Positions 1 to 4,778 of a DNA stretch of 6,065 nt are shown piece after piece. The notes under the pieces are model-generated. The model did not search any database, had not been told where the DNA came from, and worked only from the letters and a program-made list of their open reading frames with translations. The DNA lies in contig DXHG01000154.1 in the NCBI GenBank assembly GCA_019113455.1, positions 1-6,065 of the forward strand, read 5' to 3'. The translations under genes and the position numbers were made by a program. The DNA comes from Candidatus Treponema faecavium. Lineage in GTDB: Bacteria; Spirochaetota; Spirochaetia; Treponematales; Treponemataceae. Position 1 is the first letter of the stretch. Each line of letters starts with the position of its first letter.

Positions 1-107
1 TTACGATACAGTATTCTAAGTACATGCTCTCTTTTCAAGTCCTTTTTACACTATCCCCTAAGAAAACGTGAAGAACCACAAAAATGCGCGCGCCAACGCA
101 ATACACA

Positions 108-127
108 CTCCGCGGGAACCCCGCAAA
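108..127 (+). repeat. Hairpin motif, copy 1 (CTCCGCGGG-N3-CCCGCAAA)
   Basis: GCGGG (112-116) and CCCGC (120-124) form a perfect 5-bp stem with a 3-nt loop. The left flank CTCC and right flank AAA match exactly the second copy at 3819-3838, in the same orientation; only the three loop bases differ. It lies about 107 bp upstream of the -35 box at 235. No T-run follows on the plus strand, so it is not an ordinary intrinsic terminator. It may be a protein-binding site or a dispersed intergenic repeat. Confidence 0.55.
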
Positions 128-186
128 GAAAAACCGCCCGCGTGCAAGCGCAGCAAATACCCCGCAGTGAACCTGCAAAGAAAAAC
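116..186 (+). repeat. Diverged direct repeat, two units 53 bp apart
   Basis: Unit 1 (116-134) and unit 2 (169-186) share GAACC, then C/T changes, then GCAAAGAAAAAC. Each unit forms the right side of a small hairpin: GCGGG/CCCGC in unit 1 and GCAG/CTGC (164-167 with 173-176) in unit 2. The stem sequence changed while pairing was kept, and the A-rich tail is the same. This suggests a structured or protein-bound element rather than chance. No function can be assigned. Confidence 0.5.
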
Positions 187-197
187 AAGCGCATACT

Positions 198-226
198 GCG
201 GTGCAGAGCAAATGCTCCTGCGCCGC
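198..226. other. Imperfect hairpin just upstream of the operon promoter
   Basis: GCGG (198-201) pairs with CCGC (223-226), followed by a T-G wobble, GCAG (203-206) with CTGC (218-221), a bulged C at 217, and AGC with GCT closing a short A-rich loop. It ends 8 bp before the -35 box at 235. No T-run follows directly on either strand, so termination is not the obvious role. An operator or the remnant of an upstream gene's terminator are both possible. Confidence 0.35.
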
Positions 227-234
227 CGGTTATC

Positions 235-263
235 TTGACCGAGCATTGGCAGTCTTTTACAAT
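235..263 (+). promoter_or_regulatory. Sigma70-type promoter for the glycosyltransferase operon
   Basis: The -35 box TTGACC (235-240) matches the consensus at 5 of 6 bases. A 17-bp spacer leads to the -10 box TACAAT (258-263), also 5 of 6. The -10 box ends 8 bases before the ATG at 272, so transcription would be expected to begin at or within a few bases of the start codon. No Shine-Dalgarno sequence lies in between. A leaderless mRNA is the natural reading. Confidence 0.72.
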
Positions 264-271
264 AACGCCAT

Positions 272-1417
272 ATGAAGCGCACGTTTCTTTTGTTATATCT
301 CGATACAGGCGGCGGACATAAAGCGCCTGCGGCGGTGCTGCGCTCGGCACTGCTCGAGCAGTATCCCGACGCCAGCGTGGAGCTTTTTAACGGCTTCAGC
401 CCGTACAACTACCCGTATCACCTGATGGTTGAACGCGGCTATCATACCGCGTGCAACTACGCCCCCGGCGCGTTTTCCCTGCTGTATGAAGTCGCGCGGT
501 TCAGACCGGTACAAAAAATCTTTGACAAGAATTTCAAGCTTGTCGCGATTCCGTATCTCAAGCGGGAATTCAAGCGGCGCGGCGTTACCGACGTGGTGTC
601 GTTCCATTTTTTTCTTAACCCGGGAGCCCTTAAAGCGATACGCCTTCTGGGCGGCACGATACGCTTTTCGTGCGTTGTTACCGACCCGTTCACCGCGCCG
701 CCCGTCTGGTTTTACGAGCACGGGATTCGCTACTACGTGTATACAGAACAAGTAAAGCAGACCGCCGTTTCCTGTGGCGTGCCGGAAGAAAACATAGAAA
801 TCTGCCCGTTCCTGATCAATAAGAAATTTACCGTCGAGAGTTCCGCACAGGATGCAGCCGCGTACCGGCAAAAGCACGGGCTGCCGATTCACAAGCGAAT
901 TCTGCTCCTTGCAGGCGGCGGTGAGGGATTGCCGGGCGCGATTAAGCTTGCGGCATATTACGTTAAACACGCCTATGATTTTGCCGTCGCCATCGTATGC
1001 GGACGCGATAAGTATTCAAAGCACTGCCTTGAGCTTTTGAAAGCGGCAAACCCGCAGGCTGATCTGCATATCTTCGGCTTTGTCAATTTTATGGACGAGC
1101 TCATAAAATCGTGCGACTGCGCCGTGATAAAAGCCGGTGCCGCGACGCTCATCGAAGTACTGAAAACAAAAAAACCGGTTATTATCTGTTCCTATATACA
1201 TGGGCAGGAACTGGGCAACGTACAGTTTATTATCAATAATGACATCGGCTGGTTTATCCAGAAACCGGAGCAAATATACAAAAAGGCTGAACACCTTTTC
1301 TCGGATCCGGCATATTATGAATCGGTGCGCACTAAACTCGATACGCTTAATCTGAATACCGATGCGTCTGCCCTTGCGCGCCGCATATGGGAAGCGGGCG
1401 CGCCGGCGAATACATGA
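272..1417 (+). CDS. MGDG-synthase-like GT28 glycosyltransferase (first paralogue)
   Basis: This 381-residue protein is predicted to move a sugar from a nucleotide-sugar donor to a lipid acceptor, most likely diacylglycerol or a glycolipid, at the inner face of the membrane. The N-terminal half looks like the MGDG-synthase domain: glycine loop TGGGH at residues 12-16 and VTDPF at 136-140. The C-terminal half looks like the GT28 donor-binding domain: AGGGEG at 214-219, KAGAATLIEVL at 287-297 and GQELGN at 311-316. The two halves are typical of MGDG synthases and UgtP rather than MurG. There is no signal peptide or obvious membrane segment. The start at 272 is fixed by the conserved N-terminus and the promoter 8 bp upstream; there is no Shine-Dalgarno. 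The stop overlaps the next gene (ATGA), so the two are probably co-translated. The usual His in the VTD...H..W motif is Pro here (TAPPVW). Sugar and acceptor cannot be read from sequence. Confidence 0.85.
   Translation: MKRTFLLLYLDTGGGHKAPAAVLRSALLEQYPDASVELFNGFSPYNYPYHLMVERGYHTACNYAPGAFSLLYEVARFRPVQKIFDKNFKLVAIPYLKREFKRRGVTDVVSFHFFLNPGALKAIRLLGGTIRFSCVVTDPFTAPPVWFYEHGIRYYVYTEQVKQTAVSCGVPEENIEICPFLINKKFTVESSAQDAAAYRQKHGLPIHKRILLLAGGGEGLPGAIKLAAYYVKHAYDFAVAIVCGRDKYSKHCLELLKAANPQADLHIFGFVNFMDELIKSCDCAVIKAGAATLIEVLKTKKPVIICSYIHGQELGNVQFIINNDIGWFIQKPEQIYKKAEHLFSDPAYYESVRTKLDTLNLNTDASALARRIWEAGAPANT
1191..1218 (+). repeat. 28-bp exact repeat inside glycosyltransferase gene 1
   Basis: These 28 bases are identical, including third codon positions, to 2348-2375 in the second paralogue. 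They encode the YIHGQELGN segment of the donor-binding domain. A further AAACCGGTTAT match lies just upstream in both genes. Elsewhere the two genes are clearly diverged, so this may be a patch of gene conversion. Confidence 0.7.
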
Positions 1418-2556
1418 GCAAAAAACAGCGTATTCTTTTTCTGTACTTAAATACCGGCAGCGGACATCTCACGCCGGCGCGCATTCTCGCTTCGCATCTG
1501 ACTGAGCGGTATGGGGACAGCGTTGAATGTATGCTGCTCAACGGCTTTTCGCCCAAGCAGTATTTTTCCCGTCTGCTTTTTGAGCGCGGCTATCACTTTA
1601 CCAATACGTTTATTCACGGCGCGTATTCCGTGTTTTACGACATAAACACGATACCGTGCGTACTCAGGCTCACAACGCTTTTAACGCTCGTGCGGACGGC
1701 GCCGTTTCTGGCACGCTATATCCGAGAACACGGCATCACCAAAGTTGTCTGTCTGCATTTTGCGCTCGGCCCTGCAGCAAAAAGCGCGCTGCGCACGCTG
1801 GGGAACACGATTCCGCTGATACTGATTGTTACGGATCCGTTTACGGCGCATCCGGCGTGGTTTCTTGTAAAGCGCGCGCAGTATATCGTGTTTTCTCACA
1901 TGCTCCAGGAACAGGCGCGCCTGCACGGCATACGGCACGCGGCGGTATTTCCCTTTATTCTGAAAAAAGAATTCGCACGTTTCCCTGAGCTGCCGCCTCC
2001 CGCACCGCAGAACGAAGTGCAAAGCGGAGCTTCGCCGTTTCGCGTGCTGATTGCAGGCGGCGGCGAGGGGCTTCCGGGAATGGTCAGGCTCGTACGCTAT
2101 ATCGCGCGCCAGCAGGCGGCAGGCGAAACGCCCCGCATTGAGCTCACGGCTGTCTGCGGCAATAACCGCGTTGCGTACAGGCGACTCATGCAGATACAAA
2201 AAAAGTACGGCTCGTGCAGTCTGCATGTGCTCGGATACGTGCAGACAATGCCTGAGCTGCTGCGGAACGCCGATTGCATTGTAAGCAAGGCGGGGGCTTC
2301 AACCGTCTTTGAGATAGCATCATGCTGCAAACCGGTTATCTTTTGTACCTATATACATGGGCAGGAACTGGGCAATGTGCGCTTTGCTGTACAAAACGGT
2401 ATCGGCTGGGTTATCCGCAAACCGGCAGATATTTACCGCAAGCTGTGCAGCCTTGCCCAGTCGCCGCAGCTATGCCGTGCCGCGTCTCAGGCAGCCGCAC
2501 AACTCAATGTGCGCTCTGACCTTGACGGTATAGGGCGCTTTATTGTTGAACTGTAA
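1414..2556 (+). CDS. MGDG-synthase-like GT28 glycosyltransferase (second paralogue)
   Basis: A 380-residue paralogue of the preceding gene, with the same two-domain plan and almost the same length. The N-terminal loop is TGSGH (14-18), with Ser in place of the middle Gly of gene 1. VTDPFTAHPAW (139-149) keeps the family His and Trp. The C-terminal domain has AGGGEG (214-219), SKAGASTVFE (291-300) and GQELGN (316-321). It differs by a Pro/Ala-rich linker around residues 191-206. I chose ATG 1414, which overlaps the TGA of gene 1, because MSKKQRILFLYLNTGSGH aligns with the start of gene 1; the in-frame ATG at 1387 would add nine residues inside gene 1. No good Shine-Dalgarno is seen, so translational coupling is likely. 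A plausible role is a second, sequential or alternative glycosylation of a membrane lipid. Its 3' end overlaps convergent thiI by 17 bp. Confidence 0.85.
   Translation: MSKKQRILFLYLNTGSGHLTPARILASHLTERYGDSVECMLLNGFSPKQYFSRLLFERGYHFTNTFIHGAYSVFYDINTIPCVLRLTTLLTLVRTAPFLARYIREHGITKVVCLHFALGPAAKSALRTLGNTIPLILIVTDPFTAHPAWFLVKRAQYIVFSHMLQEQARLHGIRHAAVFPFILKKEFARFPELPPPAPQNEVQSGASPFRVLIAGGGEGLPGMVRLVRYIARQQAAGETPRIELTAVCGNNRVAYRRLMQIQKKYGSCSLHVLGYVQTMPELLRNADCIVSKAGASTVFEIASCCKPVIFCTYIHGQELGNVRFAVQNGIGWVIRKPADIYRKLCSLAQSPQLCRAASQAAAQLNVRSDLDGIGRFIVEL
2348..2375 (+). repeat. 28-bp exact repeat inside glycosyltransferase gene 2
   Basis: Second copy of the segment at 1191-1218. It lies at the same position within the protein, and identity falls off sharply on the downstream side. 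Confidence 0.7.
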
Positions 2557-3766
2557 GTGGCTGCGGCGTTTCGGCACCGGCAAAGCGCTCCATAACGCGG
2601 CCGGCAGCGGCAAACCGCTTGACGCAGCGCTTTTCAACCGCCTCGCGTATGAGCCCATCCGCGTCAAGCGCTGCGTAAAGCCTGTTCGCTTCCTGTATGC
2701 CGGCATGGAGCACCGGATGGCGCGGAGAGAACAGCACGCAGCAGTCTTCGTACGGCAGTATCGAAATCGGATATGTGCCGATCTCCTCGGCTGTTTGTAT
2801 TATTTCTTCTTTATCAAGCCCGATAAGCGGACGCAGCAGCGGCCGTTCGCTCGCCGATTCCGTAACCGCGAGATTCTCCACCGTTTGGCTTGCCACCTGC
2901 CCGAGGCTTTCTCCCGTGATAATGCAGTCCGCGTGAATATGCTCTGCGACGAGATTTGCAGCTTTCATCATGCACATGCGCAAAAGCAGCGTGCTGTATG
3001 CTTCAGGCGCACGTTCCTTTATGCGCATCTGCACTTCGGTAAACGGCGCAATATGTATGTGCGTGCTGACACCGTAGCACGCAAGAACGGCAGCGAGGTC
3101 TTCCACTTTCTGCTGCGCCTCCGCAGACGTATACGGCCACGCGTGAAAATACAGGCAGTCTACTTTCATTCCGCGGCGCATCATGCGGTAGCCCGCAACG
3201 GGCGAATCGATGCCGCCCGATAAAAGCAAAAGACCTTTTCCGCCCGTTCCCACCGGAAGGCCGCGGCAGGAGCGGTGCTTGTCGCAGTACACAAAGCAGC
3301 GGTCGCGCACTTCGACGCGGATAACCGCATCCGGACGGTGCACGTCAACCTGCAGGATGCCTGAATCAAACACGGCGCCGGCGGCTTCCCTGCTTATTTC
3401 ATACGAAGTAAGCGGAAAGCCTTTATCCGCGCGGCGCGTCTCTATTTTATAGGTTTTTGCGCCCGCCGCCTGTGCTTCGCGCGCTTCCTCATACACCGCC
3501 TGTGTAATTGACGCGATGTTCTTTTCGCAGACGCGGGCGCGCGCCCAGCCGGTTATGCCTATCATGTGCGCGAGCGTGAACTCTATCGCGGCGGCGGCAG
3601 ACTCAGGTCCTTCAACATACATGCGCCCGGCACGCAGCTGTACCGACACGGGCAGTCCTTTCAAGTATTGGCGCACATTAGCGGTCAGGCGCTGTTCAAA
3701 CTCTCTTTTATTGGAACGCTTGAGCGTCAGTTCGCCCAGTTTTGCCAAATAAGTTACAGTCGACAT
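2540..3766 (-). CDS. thiI: tRNA 4-thiouridine synthase ThiI (form without rhodanese domain)
   Basis: ThiI adenylates U8 of tRNA and installs sulfur to give 4-thiouridine; in many bacteria it also supplies sulfur for the thiamine thiazole. It is cytosolic and takes sulfur from a cysteine desulfurase, which is not in this window. At 408 residues it has an N-terminal ferredoxin-like and THUMP part (about 1-165), then the PP-loop ATPase with SGGIDSPVAG at 183-192. FHAWPYTS (207-214), TGESLGQVASQT (284-295) and PYEDCC (338-343) match the Bacillus-type enzyme. The C-terminal rhodanese domain of the E. coli enzyme is absent, as in the roughly 400-residue Firmicute forms, so Cys342/Cys343 and the desulfurase partner would handle sulfur. 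The start at 3766 is supported by alignment of the N-terminus (YLAKLGELTLKRSNK) and by a promoter 6 bp upstream. It runs convergent to the glycosyltransferase operon and divergent from the sugar kinase. Confidence 0.95.
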   Translation of the reverse strand: MSTVTYLAKLGELTLKRSNKREFEQRLTANVRQYLKGLPVSVQLRAGRMYVEGPESAAAAIEFTLAHMIGITGWARARVCEKNIASITQAVYEEAREAQAAGAKTYKIETRRADKGFPLTSYEISREAAGAVFDSGILQVDVHRPDAVIRVEVRDRCFVYCDKHRSCRGLPVGTGGKGLLLLSGGIDSPVAGYRMMRRGMKVDCLYFHAWPYTSAEAQQKVEDLAAVLACYGVSTHIHIAPFTEVQMRIKERAPEAYSTLLLRMCMMKAANLVAEHIHADCIITGESLGQVASQTVENLAVTESASERPLLRPLIGLDKEEIIQTAEEIGTYPISILPYEDCCVLFSPRHPVLHAGIQEANRLYAALDADGLIREAVEKRCVKRFAAAGRVMERFAGAETPQPLTVQQ

Positions 3767-3772
3767 ACGTAC

Positions 3773-3801
3773 AGTGTAGCTGTTTTTTTTGTTTTTGTCA
3801 G
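3773..3801 (-). promoter_or_regulatory. Sigma70-type promoter for thiI
   Basis: On the minus strand the -35 box is CTGACA (3801-3796, 5 of 6 consensus bases) and the -10 box is TACACT (3778-3773, 4 of 6), with a 17-bp spacer that is mostly A. The -10 box ends 6 bases before the thiI ATG. Transcription should begin at or next to the start codon, and no Shine-Dalgarno sequence fits in between. The arrangement copies that of the operon promoter at 235-263. Confidence 0.62.
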
Positions 3802-3818
3802 CGCGCGCAGCTTGTTTT

Positions 3819-3838
3819 CTCCGCGGGTCTCCCGCAAA
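3819..3838 (+). repeat. Hairpin motif, copy 2 (CTCCGCGGG-N3-CCCGCAAA)
   Basis: Perfect GCGGG/CCCGC stem (3823-3827 with 3831-3835) with loop TCT. All 17 non-loop bases match copy 1 at 108-127. It sits in the middle of the divergent thiI/kinase control region, 17 bp from the thiI -35 box. A run of alternating GC (3801-3807) lies a short distance upstream, as it also does near copy 1 (85-92). Confidence 0.55.
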
Positions 3839-3859
3839 CAGCCGTACGTGCCAGCTGCA

Positions 3860-3891
3860 CAGTATACTGTATTCATGCTAGTATACAGCGT
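3860..3891 (+). promoter_or_regulatory. Probable kinase promoter/operator with palindrome
   Basis: CAGTATACTG (3860-3869) is a perfect 10-bp palindrome and contains a TATACT hexamer (3863-3868) usable as a -10 box. It would put the transcript start about 17 bases before the kinase ATG, but no good -35 box lies 17 bp upstream of it. A second weak pairing is TGCACA (3856-3861) with TAGTAT (3879-3884), 17-bp spacer, again giving a nearly leaderless message. CTGTAT and ATACAG (3867-3872, 3883-3888) also form an inverted repeat just before the start. Promoter choice is unresolved. Confidence 0.4.
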
Positions 3892-4778
3892 ATGATACTC
3901 ACTGTTTGTCTCAATCCCACACTGCAGAAAACGCTTTTGTTTTCCGCGATTAAAAAAGACGCGGTAAACCGCGCCGTTTCGCAGCGGTGGGACGCCGCAG
4001 GCAAAGGCATGGACGTAAGCCGCGTGCTCACACAGCTTGGCTGCACTGTGCTGCACCTCACGCAGGCAGGCGGCGATTTGTACGATATGTTCCGCCGCAT
4101 GGCGGAGCAGGACGGCGTACCGCTTGCCGCGGTGCGCACGGACACGCAGATACGCTGCTGCACAACGCTCATCGAGCACGCACCTGATACGGGATGTACC
4201 GTCACGGAGCTCGTCGAAGAAGGGGACGCCGTACCTGACGGTACGCAGGAACGCGTATTCTCTCTGTTCCGCGAACACGTATCCCGCGCGGACTGCGAGG
4301 CTGTTGTCATCTCAGGCAGCAAGGTAAAAGGGTTTTCGGATACACTGTTTGCAGACATGGCGTCATACGCGCTTTCAAACAAGGTTCCCGTCATAGCCGA
4401 TTACCGCGGCGCCGATTTGCGGCACACGCTTGCGGCGGTAAAAACATGTGAACCGCGCGCGCCGCTTATCATAAAGCCAAACAAAGAAGAATTCTGTCAG
4501 ACATTTCTGCCGGATACAGGCGCGGAAATCATCGGAGAAGACGCACTGTGCGCCGCGGTGATGCGCGCCGCATCGGAGCATAACTGCACCGCTGTAATCA
4601 CACAGGGAGCAGGTTCGGTTATTTCATGCGACGGCACGGCGGTTACACAGACGCCGGTACCTGTGCTTGCGCCGCATCAGATCGCAAACACGACCGGCTG
4701 CGGCGATGCGTTCGCCGCCGGTTTGTGCGCGTCTTTAGCACAGGCGCGCAGTGCATACGGCCGGGCTCGCTGCATTAA
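3892..4778 (+). pseudogene. PfkB-family hexose kinase (1-phosphofructokinase-like) with damaged 3' end
   Basis: The family phosphorylates fructose-1-phosphate, tagatose-6-phosphate or related sugars with ATP in the cytosol. Visible motifs are NPTLQKT (8-14), AGKGMDVSRVLTQLG (36-50), KPNKEEF (195-201), TQGAGSV (237-243) and the catalytic signature NTTGCGDAFAAG (266-277), with D272 the expected base. After SLAQ (codon ending 4743) the normal helix is missing. GAQCIRPGSLH with TAA at 4776-4778 lies in another frame and looks like the usual C-terminus of this family (NA..LRPGS-). Roughly 17-20 residues appear lost, with a frame change; a deletion of about 50 bp (1 mod 3) would explain it. The substrate cannot be named: the first motif has Gln where FruK/LacC-type enzymes have Asp, and GKGMDV has Asp where Asn is usual. 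It may be inactive, or active with a shorter C-terminus. It is divergent from thiI. Confidence 0.65.

Larger units (their letters stand above)
1..271. other. Non-coding leader region with repeats and hairpins
   Basis: No convincing gene is seen on either strand here. The two minus-strand open frames that cross this stretch run antisense into the glycosyltransferase gene and resemble nothing I know. The stretch holds a GC-rich hairpin at 112-124, a diverged direct repeat (116-134 and 169-186), a longer imperfect hairpin at 198-226 and a promoter at 235-263. The first 60 bases are more AT-rich and could be the tail of an intergenic region belonging to an unseen upstream gene. The role of the repeats is unknown. 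Confidence 0.6.

Noticed and set aside
58..408. Minus-strand open frames over the leader and the start of glycosyltransferase 1
   Set aside because: They run antisense into a clearly conserved gene, show no recognisable domain, and such frames are common in GC-rich DNA.
293..970. 225-codon minus-strand frame inside glycosyltransferase 1
   Set aside because: Arg/Lys-rich translation typical of an antisense shadow; the plus strand carries intact family motifs.
1387..1413. Earlier in-frame ATG for glycosyltransferase 2
   Set aside because: It would add nine residues not seen in the paralogue. The ATGA overlap at 1414 fits the alignment and a coupled operon.
272..2556. MurG as the identity of the two glycosyltransferases
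   Set aside because: The N-terminal loop and the GQELGN segment fit MGDG synthase/UgtP-type GT28 enzymes, not the MurG GGTGGH and C-terminal motifs.
2543..3223. 226-codon plus-strand frame opposite thiI
   Set aside because: It is antisense to the unmistakable ThiI PP-loop protein, and its translation is basic and motif-free.
2540..3766. ThiI as truncated because it lacks a rhodanese domain
   Set aside because: About 400 residues without rhodanese is a normal, widespread form of the enzyme.
3742..3891. Longer N-terminus for the kinase frame
   Set aside because: These codons cross the thiI start and both promoters, and give a Cys/Phe-rich sequence unlike any kinase. MILTVCLNPTLQKT at 3892 is the family-like start.
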